Below, piece after piece: positions 42,307-50,062 of a DNA stretch of 64,000 bases. The stretch is taken from assembly GCA_038106145.1 (NCBI GenBank), contig JAYODD010000005.1, forward strand, positions 124,001 through 188,000, in the 5' to 3' direction. The notes under the pieces are model-generated. The model ran no database searches and was not told the DNA's origin. It was given only the letters and a program-made list of their open reading frames with translations. The DNA comes from JBFJKD01 sp038106145 (GTDB lineage Bacteria; Pseudomonadota; Gammaproteobacteria; Pseudomonadales; Porticoccaceae). The translations under genes and the position numbers were made by a program. The first letter of the stretch is position 1; each line of letters begins with the position of its first letter.

Positions 42307-42363
42307 CTAGAGATACACATTCAGACTCTTGTTCATAAAAATATTCTGGTCGAGAATGATTTT
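42307..42363 (-). CDS. Ring-hydroxylating dioxygenase beta subunit, copy 2 (C-terminal fragment at gap)
   Basis: The last 18 codons and TAG stop of a dioxygenase beta-subunit gene, cut by the scaffold gap. The 54 bases at 42310-42363 are identical to 43884-43937, the end of the complete beta gene. Only the stop differs (TAG here, TGA there). The rest of the gene should lie in the unresolved gap, so this is an assembly break, not evidence of a pseudogene. Confidence 0.8.
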   Translation of the reverse strand, partial: KIILDQNIFMNKSLNVYL

Positions 42364-42463
42364 NNNNNNNNNNNNNNNNNNNNNNNNNNNNNNNNNNNNN
42401 NNNNNNNNNNNNNNNNNNNNNNNNNNNNNNNNNNNNNNNNNNNNNNNNNNNNNNNNNNNNNNN
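42364..42463. other. Scaffold gap (100 N)
   Basis: Exactly 100 N, a conventional placeholder for unknown length. Aligning both flanks to the complete dioxygenase copy shows the missing DNA should correspond to 43938-44668, about 731 bp. Near-identity of both flanks to that copy explains the assembly break. Confidence 0.98.
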
Positions 42464-43565
42464 TGCCCTCCCAGTTTTCGCCGTCGTCCATTTCCAGCAC
42501 CCCGGCGGGATTAAAGGTCTGCATGCAGCCAATATTGATTGCCTGTTTCACGTCATCCGGCATATTTTTATTGACGATGGTCCACATGCGCAGTTCAAAT
42601 TTGCGCGGGCCGCGGGGCAGCCACACGCGAAAGGTTTGAATGCCGGGCAGGAAGGAACAGTTTGGAAAAAGAGACACAGACGCCAGTGAGCCGAAGATTT
42701 TCGAGCGCAATTCGCCCAGGCGCTTGGCCATTTGAGGTCGCAGTTTTTCGTAGTACTCCGTGACCTTGGGCTGACCTAGGATAGCGATATCCGCCAGACC
42801 ATCGGTACCAAACTCCCACCCGTGGCCATTCACACTCACATGGTAACTGCCGGTGGGGTCGGCGGGTGGAAAGCCCACATTGTTGTTCATCGCCTTGAAA
42901 CCGGAGTCGTGGGTCCACAAGGCGTGGTAGGCGTCGCCGACAAAATTTTCGACGCCGAATTTCCAGTTGGCGTTAATATAATTTTTAATACCGCCGCCAA
43001 GAAATTCGGTGCCGCCATCTTCCTGGTCGAGCATGATGTCCAGATACCAGCGAAAATCACCGAGAAACTCCTCCAGCGACGGCGCTTCCTCGTCGAAGGT
43101 GGCAAAAATCAATCCTTTATAGCTATCCACCCGCGCCTGCTTGAGCCCCCATTTGCTTTTGTCGATATCTCCTTCGTCGTAAACGTGTTCATTGGACAGG
43201 CCGAGCAGATCCCCCGCCGGGCTGAATCCCCAGCCGTGGTAATTACAGGTGAAGTTGCGGGTATTGCCATCGTCGGCAAAGCAAATTTTATTGCCGCGAT
43301 GGGGGCAGGAGTTGAGAAACACCCGCACGCTGCCATCTCTCTGGCGGGCCACAATCACTCCGTCCTCGCCGATATAGGTGGTGTAGAAATCGTTGGCGTT
43401 GGGAATCATCGAATCGTGAGCCACAAATTGCCAGGTTTTGGCGAAAATCTGCTCCAGTTCCCGTTGGTAAATCTGCTCTTCCCAGAAAATACGGCGATCT
43501 ACCCAGCCCTCTTCAACATTGACGTACTGGTGATGATCGTGGGGATCGGGCGTTATCGCATTCAC
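42464..43565 (-). CDS. Aromatic-ring-hydroxylating dioxygenase alpha subunit, copy 2 (3' end in gap)
   Basis: The first 367 residues of a Rieske non-heme iron oxygenase large subunit. The Rieske cluster motif is C-P-H-RG then C-N-Y-H-GW, and the mononuclear iron site is GDAYHALWTH, inside NWKFGVENF. It is a close paralogue of the alpha subunit at 44436-45791, differing mainly at the N-terminus and surface loops. The start is GTG at 43565, with GGAGGT nine bases upstream. The last 80 or so residues are lost in the scaffold gap. The enzyme needs an electron-transfer reductase or ferredoxin, and none is encoded nearby. Confidence 0.92.
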
Positions 43566-43694
43566 TATGATTTACCTCCAGGGTTACCATTTTTAGCGGC
43601 GGTGCCTTAAGTTCGCGGCGAGTTTATAGCACAAGGCTAACAGTCAAACAACTAACCCATCGGTAGCAAGGCCGCGGTTTCGCGGGATGGTCGG

Positions 43695-43752
43695 GGCTGC
43701 GCAGCCAGTTTTTTTGTGGGCGGCACAGCGCTGGTGAAGCCGGTGGCTTCAC
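43695..43752. repeat. Hairpins in the spacer between the two dioxygenase copies
   Basis: The gene-free stretch 43566-43880 holds a 12-bp palindrome GGCTGCGCAGCC (43695-43706) followed by a seven-T run. It also holds a perfect hairpin GTGAAGCC-GGT-GGCTTCAC (43734-43752). They may act as a transcript end or processing site between the two copies. No clear sigma-70 promoter was seen for copy 2. Confidence 0.6.
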
Positions 43753-43821
43753 GCTGGCAAGGGACACCCTTTCGGGGCGGGTTGTGCGGTCAGTTTGCGA
43801 TCAGGTAAAGATCGGAGGACT

Positions 43822-43898
43822 CACTCAGAGGTGCTCATTCAGAGGTACACATTCAGAGGTACACATTCAGAGATACACATTCAGAGATACACATTCAG
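43822..43898. repeat. Tandem 14-bp repeat across the 3' end of the beta-subunit gene
   Basis: Five head-to-tail 14-bp units start at 43822, 43836, 43850, 43864 and 43878. The first is degenerate (CACTCAGAGGTGCT), two read CATTCAGAGGTACA and two read CATTCAGAGATACA; a partial sixth (CATTCAG) follows. The beta-subunit TGA stop is formed inside the fifth unit. The other gene copy near the gap has only the last unit. Confidence 0.92.
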
Positions 43899-44423
43899 AC
43901 TCTTGTTCATAAAAATATTCTGGTCGAGAATGATTTTACGCCTGGCCAGTTTCAACACGCCATTGACGCGGCGGATAATATCCTCGCGGTGACCCACCAT
44001 GGTGTGCTCCTCGTCCTCGTTCATATTGCGGTGCACCGTCACCAGGGAGTAGACCCGAAACTCCTGGGGATTTTCCGTGTGCTCCACCTCGATGTTGGTG
44101 ACCACGTGGGCAGCGCGAGTGGCGGGGTCCTCCGACCAGCAGGTGCCGGTTTCGGTGCGCAGTATGCGGCGTTTCAAATCCTCCAGAGAATCGTTGTAGT
44201 AAGCCGTATCGTAAATGGATGGCTCTTTCTCGTTTTTGCGATAGCGCTGGTAGCGATAGGGCATCCAGTAGTGCACATCCTCGGTGAGCATCTCCAGCCA
44301 GTCGCGAAACTTTTCACTGTCCTGCAGACGCGCTTCGCGATACAGGAACTGCTGGACCTCATTGACCAATTCCACCGTGGCAACGGCTGGAGTGCCGGGG
44401 CTGATAGTTTGTGCCTGACTCAT
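43881..44423 (-). CDS. Aromatic-ring-hydroxylating dioxygenase beta subunit, copy 1
   Basis: A 180-residue small subunit of the NTF2-like ring-hydroxylating dioxygenase beta family. It has VQQFLYREARLQDSEKFRDW, MLTEDVHYWMPYRYQRYRKN and the C-terminal RRVNGVLKLARRKIILDQNIF. The beta subunit supports the alpha3beta3 hexamer structurally. It follows the alpha gene by 12 bp, so they are co-transcribed. The stop lies within a 14-bp tandem repeat. Substrate class cannot be fixed by sequence alone. Confidence 0.92.
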   Translation of the reverse strand: MSQAQTISPGTPAVATVELVNEVQQFLYREARLQDSEKFRDWLEMLTEDVHYWMPYRYQRYRKNEKEPSIYDTAYYNDSLEDLKRRILRTETGTCWSEDPATRAAHVVTNIEVEHTENPQEFRVYSLVTVHRNMNEDEEHTMVGHREDIIRRVNGVLKLARRKIILDQNIFMNKSLNVYL

Positions 44424-44435
44424 AATGTCCGTCTC

Positions 44436-45791
44436 CTAGCAGGTGGGTTTGCCGGTATAGCGGGGGGTGTAACGGGTCGGCACGTCGTCCCAGCTGTTGG
44501 CGTTCATCAAATCCGCCCAGCGCTGATAAAAGTGGCGCTGGTTGGCGTCGTTGAACTGGCTCGCGTAAACGATGCCAGGTAATTCCGGATGTTCAATGCG
44601 GCGTTTCAGGCCGCACCCATAGTGTAATTTCTCCCGGCGTGTAACCACACCTTTATTGACACGGGTATTGCCCTCCCAGTTTTCGCCGTCGTCCATTTCC
44701 AGCACCCCGGCGGGATTAAAGGTTTGCATACAACCGATATTGATTTCCTGTTTGATTTCGTCAGGCATGTTCTTATTGACGATGGTCCAGATACGCAATT
44801 CCAGTTTGCGCGGGCCGCGGGGCAGCCACACGCGAAAGGTTTGAATGCCGGGCAAAAAAGAACAATTGGGGAACAGGGATACCGATGCGAGCGAACCGTA
44901 AATGGAGGAGCGCAACGCGCCGAGTCGTTTCGTGATTTTTGGTTTCAGTTCCTTCTCCAGATAGGCGGTCCACTTCGGTCGCCCGAGTATGATGGCATCG
45001 GCAAAACCGTCGGTGCCGAACTCCCAGCCGTGGCCATTGACGCTGGCGTGATAGGAGCCTTCCATTACCGCAGCGCCAAAACCTTCGCCATTATTCATCG
45101 CTTTGAGGCCCGAGTCGTGATTCCACAGTGCGTGGTAGGCATCGCCGATAAAGTTTTCGACACCGAACTTCCAGTTGGCGTTAACGTAGGATTTAATGCC
45201 ACCGCCGATAAACTCCGTGCCGCCACCATCATTGTCCAGCATCATGTCCAGGTACCAGCGGAAATCACCCAACCACTCTTCCAGTGACGGAGCCTCCTCG
45301 TCAAAGGTGGCGAATATCAGGCCTTTGTAGTTTTCCACTCGCGCCTGCTTCGGGCCCCATTTGCTCTTGTCGATATCCCCTTCGTCGTACACGTGCTCGT
45401 TAGCCAGGGCGCCGATTTTGCCGTCGATGGAAAAACTCCAGCCGTGGTAGTTACAGGTAAAGGAGCGAGTGTTACCTTCGTCGGCAAAACAGAATTTGTT
45501 GCCGCGATGGGGGCAGGAGTTGAGAAACACCCGCACGCTGCCATCTTTCTGGCGGGCCACAATTACACCGTCCTCGCCCACATAAGTGGTGTAGAAATCG
45601 TTGGCATTGGGAATCATCGAATCGTGGGCCACAAATTGCCAGGCGCGGGCAAAGATCTGCTTCAATTCCTGTTCGTAGATGGCCTGTTCCCAGAAAATGC
45701 GACGGTCGATCCAGCCCTCTTCGGTATTGATGTACTGGCTCACGTCAATCGGCGCCTGTGCCTGAGGAAGGTTGTGCGCTTTTACGTTCAT
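44436..45791 (-). CDS. Aromatic-ring-hydroxylating dioxygenase alpha subunit, copy 1
   Basis: A 451-residue large subunit that adds both atoms of O2 to an aromatic ring. The N-terminal Rieske domain has Cys93-P-His95 and Cys113-N-Y-His116. The catalytic domain has the iron ligands His220 and His225 in GDAYHALWNH. Several in-frame starts exist; the ATG at 45791 (MNVKAHN) is nine bases after AGGA and is preferred. A candidate FNR/Anr-controlled promoter lies about 90-130 bp upstream. Ferredoxin and reductase components are missing from the locus. The paralogous pair at 42.3-43.6 kb shows a tandem duplication. Confidence 0.94.
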   Translation of the reverse strand: MNVKAHNLPQAQAPIDVSQYINTEEGWIDRRIFWEQAIYEQELKQIFARAWQFVAHDSMIPNANDFYTTYVGEDGVIVARQKDGSVRVFLNSCPHRGNKFCFADEGNTRSFTCNYHGWSFSIDGKIGALANEHVYDEGDIDKSKWGPKQARVENYKGLIFATFDEEAPSLEEWLGDFRWYLDMMLDNDGGGTEFIGGGIKSYVNANWKFGVENFIGDAYHALWNHDSGLKAMNNGEGFGAAVMEGSYHASVNGHGWEFGTDGFADAIILGRPKWTAYLEKELKPKITKRLGALRSSIYGSLASVSLFPNCSFLPGIQTFRVWLPRGPRKLELRIWTIVNKNMPDEIKQEINIGCMQTFNPAGVLEMDDGENWEGNTRVNKGVVTRREKLHYGCGLKRRIEHPELPGIVYASQFNDANQRHFYQRWADLMNANSWDDVPTRYTPRYTGKPTC

Positions 45792-45877
45792 TTTCGTCAT
45801 TCCTGTGGGATTTGCCGCTGACACCAGGTGCGTAGACACGCCCATCGCTTACCACGAAGGTGCGCAAGTCGCGGGCC

Positions 45878-45919
45878 ATTGTCCGACAGGGGTGGAAAAA
45901 TGAAATTGATATGAATCAA
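45878..45919 (-). promoter_or_regulatory. Candidate FNR/Anr-dependent promoter of the dioxygenase operon
   Basis: TTGAT-ATGA-ATCAA at 45906-45919 is an exact match to the FNR/Anr consensus TTGAT-N4-ATCAA. On the minus strand, 22 bases further toward the gene, lies GACAAT (45878-45883), a fair -10 box. That spacing is what a class II FNR-activated promoter (box centred near -41.5) needs. The dioxygenase alpha start is about 87 bp downstream of the -10. Confidence 0.6.
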
Positions 45920-45969
45920 TATTTGCAGGGAGATCATTCCCCCAACCTGGCAATAGCCGCGTCGTCGTA

Positions 45970-47163
45970 TTAAACGCGGGAGATGTTGTTGTCCTGGTGG
46001 TGGACGGTGCGGCGGGGTTCGAAACGGGCGAGTTGGGTGGACAGCGCGGCGATAATCAACGGCAGAATCAGCAGCACCGTGTGCGCCGCTACCCAGTTAT
46101 GGGTTGGCCCCACCAGGTAACCGATTAACGGTGGACCCAATAAAATACCCGTTCCCTGACCGGTAACGACGATACCGATTACCAGCCCGGTGGCGGTTGG
46201 GGCGGCGGTAAAACGGGGCGCTTGTGCAAAAATAGCGGTGGGCACAATGCCTGTTACCAGGCCGAACAGGGTCAGTAACAAAATGCCCACCACGCCCTCT
46301 CCCACGGCAAGTGCGGCCCACAAGGTGGTGCTGATTAACAGGGCGCAGGTGGCCATCAGGTGAGCGGGGTGCAGACCGCGATGCAATAGCGCGCCACCGA
46401 GCATGTTGCCGCACATCAACACGGCGGGAAGCAGTGCGGCCAGCAGGGAGGCCTGGGTTGTGGTTAAACCGTGGACGGTGTGAAGGTATGTTGGCAGATA
46501 GGTCAAAATACTGAAAAAACCGCCGCTAAAACACGCAAAAATAAGCCCCAGCAACATTGCTCCACAGATACCGATCCCCGAGGGCAGGCTCTGAGGCGAT
46601 GCACTGACACTGACCCTCGGCAGTTTTCCTAGCAGAGGTAGAATCAGCATCGCCATGATGCCGCTGGAAAGCCACAGGGTCCGCCAGCCCCCGCCCGCCA
46701 ACAGCAGGGGGGCGAGCAAAAATATCAGTGAGCTGCCCACCGGCATCCACAGCGCCCACACCCCCATGCTCAGTCCGATATCGCCGGGTTTGGACAGGGC
46801 AATGATCATGGCCGGGCCCGCCACCATCACCAGAATCACGCCGACACCTTCCGCGGCGCGTTCGAACAGCAACAGGGTCGCGCTGTTTACAAACCAGCTG
46901 GTCAGGGGCGCGATGAGCAGGATCAGGACGCCACCGGTGAGGATAGTGAGAGCGCCGAAACGTTGCACCAGGCGCCCGCAAATAACGCCAAGTAGCACCG
47001 TAGCCAGTGCCACCATCGACATCACCCAGCCGATTTGTAACAAACTCAGGTGCAGATCCGCGGTCAGATCCAGGGCGGCAGGGCTCGCCTTGGTCATCGT
47101 AAACGCGGCGGCGAGTCCCGCGCCAAAACATACGCCGATGCCGAACCAGTTGCTTGTTTTCAT
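45970..47163 (-). CDS. MFS transporter
   Basis: A 397-residue major-facilitator protein with 12 predicted helices. The signature between helices 2 and 3 is weak (GVICGRLVQRFGAL). Helix-rich segments such as LLQIGWVMSMVALATVLLGV and GVGVILVMVAGPAMIIAL are typical. The ATG at 47163 (MKTSNWFG) gives a normal MFS N-terminus; a longer frame begins at 47217. It is encoded downstream of an AEC-family transporter on the same strand. The substrate is unknown; uptake of an aromatic acid is a guess from the neighbours. Confidence 0.85.
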   Translation of the reverse strand: MKTSNWFGIGVCFGAGLAAAFTMTKASPAALDLTADLHLSLLQIGWVMSMVALATVLLGVICGRLVQRFGALTILTGGVLILLIAPLTSWFVNSATLLLFERAAEGVGVILVMVAGPAMIIALSKPGDIGLSMGVWALWMPVGSSLIFLLAPLLLAGGGWRTLWLSSGIMAMLILPLLGKLPRVSVSASPQSLPSGIGICGAMLLGLIFACFSGGFFSILTYLPTYLHTVHGLTTTQASLLAALLPAVLMCGNMLGGALLHRGLHPAHLMATCALLISTTLWAALAVGEGVVGILLLTLFGLVTGIVPTAIFAQAPRFTAAPTATGLVIGIVVTGQGTGILLGPPLIGYLVGPTHNWVAAHTVLLILPLIIAALSTQLARFEPRRTVHHQDNNISRV

Positions 47164-47244
47164 GTAATAAATAATAAGTAGTCTTACGGGAGATGAAATC
47201 GGTGACGACTGAAGCAATCAGCTGATAAATGCGTACTCAATCGA

Positions 47245-48165
47245 TCAGGCGCCAAAAAAAGTTATGAAATGGGGCGTCAATAATACATAGGCGGCGGTTG
47301 ACAAAGTCATGGCGCCGCAAAACAACTCGGTGTCCAGTTCGAACCGATCGCACAGGGCAATGCCAACGACTACGGCGGGTGCCGCAGCGGTCATAACCGT
47401 AGCCAGCAGGGCGTAGCCATCGAGACCAATGAAAGACCCGGCGCCGAAGGCCAGTAGTGGGCTGAGCGCGAGTTTGATCGCCAGTACCGGCAGGATCAGC
47501 AGTAAATATTTAGTCGAGCCAATGTGCAAGGACATGCCAACCATCAACAGCAACATGGGAATCGCCGCGGTGCCGACCATATGCAGGCCGTCCAACAATG
47601 CGGTGGGAATCGTTACATCAAACGGTAACAATAGCAGCGCCAACACCAGCGCCCATACCGGTGGCATACGCAACAATTCCCGCCCCAGGCCGCCGCCAGC
47701 AATCCGGGTGCCGTAATGTGCGCACAGCAGTACGCCCCCGATCCATACGAACGGCACCGTAATCAACAGGTCGTAAATAAGCGGAATACCCGCCCAGTCT
47801 CTGCCCAGCAGGGCGCTCACCGCGGGCAGGCCCAGGCCCATACCGTTGCCGAAGGCGCTGGCCATAATCAGTGCGCCTGCCTGTCTGCGAGTAATGGTGT
47901 GGGAACGCAGCAGGGTGGTGTACAGGGCAACGCTAACCGCGAGCACGACAGCGACGGTGGTGGCCCCGGTGAACGGAATCTGATACAGCTCCTTTTCCAG
48001 GGTTGAGGTCAGCATGACCTCAAGAATCAATGCCGGTGCCATCAGGTTGATGACCAGCGCCCCCATGGTGGCGCGCACCTGCTGCGTGGATAAGTTGGCC
48101 GGTTCGATATAACGCCAGATAACCCCGGCGGCGAGCACCAGTATCATCGGCAATAAATGTTGCAT
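47245..48165 (-). CDS. AEC-family (auxin efflux carrier-like) transporter
   Basis: A 306-residue inner-membrane protein with about ten helices in two five-helix halves. It shows the family pattern: LVINLMAPALILEVML, ASAFGNGMGLGLPAVSALLG and, in the second half, TAAIPMLLLMVGMSL and MTAAAPAVVVGIALCDRFELD. The family includes malate and malonate carriers. It lies 16 bp after the MFS gene at 48182, so the two are probably in one transcript. Confidence 0.88.
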   Translation of the reverse strand: MQHLLPMILVLAAGVIWRYIEPANLSTQQVRATMGALVINLMAPALILEVMLTSTLEKELYQIPFTGATTVAVVLAVSVALYTTLLRSHTITRRQAGALIMASAFGNGMGLGLPAVSALLGRDWAGIPLIYDLLITVPFVWIGGVLLCAHYGTRIAGGGLGRELLRMPPVWALVLALLLLPFDVTIPTALLDGLHMVGTAAIPMLLLMVGMSLHIGSTKYLLLILPVLAIKLALSPLLAFGAGSFIGLDGYALLATVMTAAAPAVVVGIALCDRFELDTELFCGAMTLSTAAYVLLTPHFITFFGA

Positions 48166-48181
48166 GGGTCTGTTCCTTGTT

Positions 48182-49798
48182 TCAGCCGCGCACCCGCGTC
48201 GGGGCGACGTAATGTTTCATGGTGGGTTGGTGAGTGGCGGAGTTTAACTCAGCGATGTCTTTTTCCAGCGCGATGTCGTTGTCAGTCATACGCTCCCGTT
48301 GGCGCAGGTATTCGAGCCAGGACTCCACCAAAAATGTTTCCGTAAATTGATCGGGCCTGGTGGCATCCTGAAAAATTTCCCAGAAAAATGCACCGTTGCG
48401 TCTGCGGGTGCGACGAATTTTTTGTATCGCATTCAGAAAATCCGGCTGGTTGTGGTTTGGGATTACATAGTGCACCGTAACCATCACTGGCCCCCGCGAA
48501 TGGGCGATCTGAATACTGGATTCCGCTTCGATTCCCGTTCGCGTGACGTTGGTCATATTTGTCTGCTCGCTGGCCATGGGAAATAGCTTGCTCAGCAGTA
48601 GCGTCGCCAGCAGACCGCTAACCGCGCAATAGATGCTGATGGAAACGCTGGTGATATCGGATAAATACCCCCACAGGGCGCTGCCCACCGCGGTGCAACC
48701 CCCATAGTTGAGCATCACAATGGACAACGCCCTGGCGCGCACCCAGTCGGGGACAGTGAGTTGCGCGGTAACGGTCATGGAGGAAAACAGCACGATCCAG
48801 GCGACGCCGATCAGCAGGGTCAAGATCGCGACCAGCCAGAAACTTGTGGTGGCGCTTAATGCCAGTAGTGCGAGGGCGTACAGCCCGGTGGCGGCGCCAA
48901 ACTGCAGGTTGCGGGAGTAGTGCAGCCCGAGCCGAGGTAGCCACATCGCGCCGAGCACCGCGCCGAGTCCGGATACGGCCATCAGTAAACCGAAAATAGT
49001 AGCGCTGGCGTTAAGGTCGCGAATCAAGATTACCGCGATTAGCGACCAGAACGCACTGGCAAAAAAGAAGCAGGCGGCGCTGCGGATTAACACCACCTTC
49101 AGATCCGGCTCGTGTAGCGTGTAACGCAAACCCGCTTTGAGGGCTGACACAAAACGTTCCACCGGCAGCACACTGTTGAGGGCTGGCAGTTTAGGGTGCC
49201 AAACTAATAGAGCCACGAGCACAAATATGAAAGACACCGCGTTAATGATAAATACGGGAAGGGCGCCCCAGGACGCGATAACTATGCCCCCTAATGCCGG
49301 ACCGATGGCCTTGCTCATATTGGTGCTCAGGGTATTTAAAGTCACCGCATTGCTGAGCTGCTCGCGCGGTACATAGGAGGGAATATTGGCCGCCCAGGGC
49401 GGGCGCAGCATGGCGTTGCCGATCCCCAGGGCGAAGGTCGCGATCAGCAACCACCATTCCGTAGTGAGCTCCATATGGGTCAACAGGGAGAGCCACACAG
49501 CGGTGGCCAGCATCCACAGATGCAGGACCACCAGCAGGGTCCGGCGATTAACGATGTCCCCCAGGGCGCCGGCCGGATAGCCCACCAGCAGGAAGGGCAG
49601 GGTAGCGGCGCTCTGGATCAGTGCTATCATCAGGTTGGAGGGGGCCAGACTCGCCATCATCCAGGTGACTCCCACCTCGTTCATCCAGGTGCCGATATTG
49701 GAGATCACCATGGCGATCCACATCACCCGGTAGACGGGGAATGCAAGGGGGGTCCAGACAGAATTAGCAGGGTTGTGTACGGAGTTCGGCATGGCCAT
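48182..49798 (-). CDS. MFS transporter with C-terminal ABM-like domain (MFS_3 family)
   Basis: A 538-residue protein. Residues 1 to about 415 form a 12-helix MFS transporter of the EntS-like group (SNIGTWMNEVGVTWMMASL, GYPAGALGDIVNRRTLL, then ANIPSYVPREQLSNAVTLN). The last 105 residues form a soluble ferredoxin-like domain (VTVHYVIPNHNQPDFLNAIQKI, FFWEIFQDATRPDQFTETF) like antibiotic-biosynthesis monooxygenase (ABM) domains. This fusion is a known MFS_3 architecture. Substrate unknown. It is divergent from the DUF1302 gene at 50063. Confidence 0.88.
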   Translation of the reverse strand: MAMPNSVHNPANSVWTPLAFPVYRVMWIAMVISNIGTWMNEVGVTWMMASLAPSNLMIALIQSAATLPFLLVGYPAGALGDIVNRRTLLVVLHLWMLATAVWLSLLTHMELTTEWWLLIATFALGIGNAMLRPPWAANIPSYVPREQLSNAVTLNTLSTNMSKAIGPALGGIVIASWGALPVFIINAVSFIFVLVALLVWHPKLPALNSVLPVERFVSALKAGLRYTLHEPDLKVVLIRSAACFFFASAFWSLIAVILIRDLNASATIFGLLMAVSGLGAVLGAMWLPRLGLHYSRNLQFGAATGLYALALLALSATTSFWLVAILTLLIGVAWIVLFSSMTVTAQLTVPDWVRARALSIVMLNYGGCTAVGSALWGYLSDITSVSISIYCAVSGLLATLLLSKLFPMASEQTNMTNVTRTGIEAESSIQIAHSRGPVMVTVHYVIPNHNQPDFLNAIQKIRRTRRRNGAFFWEIFQDATRPDQFTETFLVESWLEYLRQRERMTDNDIALEKDIAELNSATHQPTMKHYVAPTRVRG

Positions 49799-50062
49799 TA
49801 TTGGTAAGTGAGGGGCGCCTAAACTGCCCGACTAAAACGATATCGTCTGCATAATTTCATCAAATCTGGTGCTGGGTAAGAGCGTGCCGACTGAAGAAAT
49901 GTAGCACAGTTATTAAGTTTTTAGTTAATTGAGTTATTTGTGGCGAAACTGCTTATGCGATTTGGTTTCTTTAGAATGATTATTAATTACGGTACATTGC
50001 ACAACGTAGATTGATATACTTGTCATAACCAATAGCAATAACTGCAAAGGGGGAGGAAAGAG

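Noticed and set aside
42307..42363. Beta-subunit fragment as a true pseudogene
   Set aside because: It ends exactly at the N run and is identical to the intact gene, so an assembly gap explains the truncation.
43822..43898. Short CRISPR array
   Set aside because: Units are 14 bp, directly abutting with no spacers, and overlap a coding end; no cas genes.
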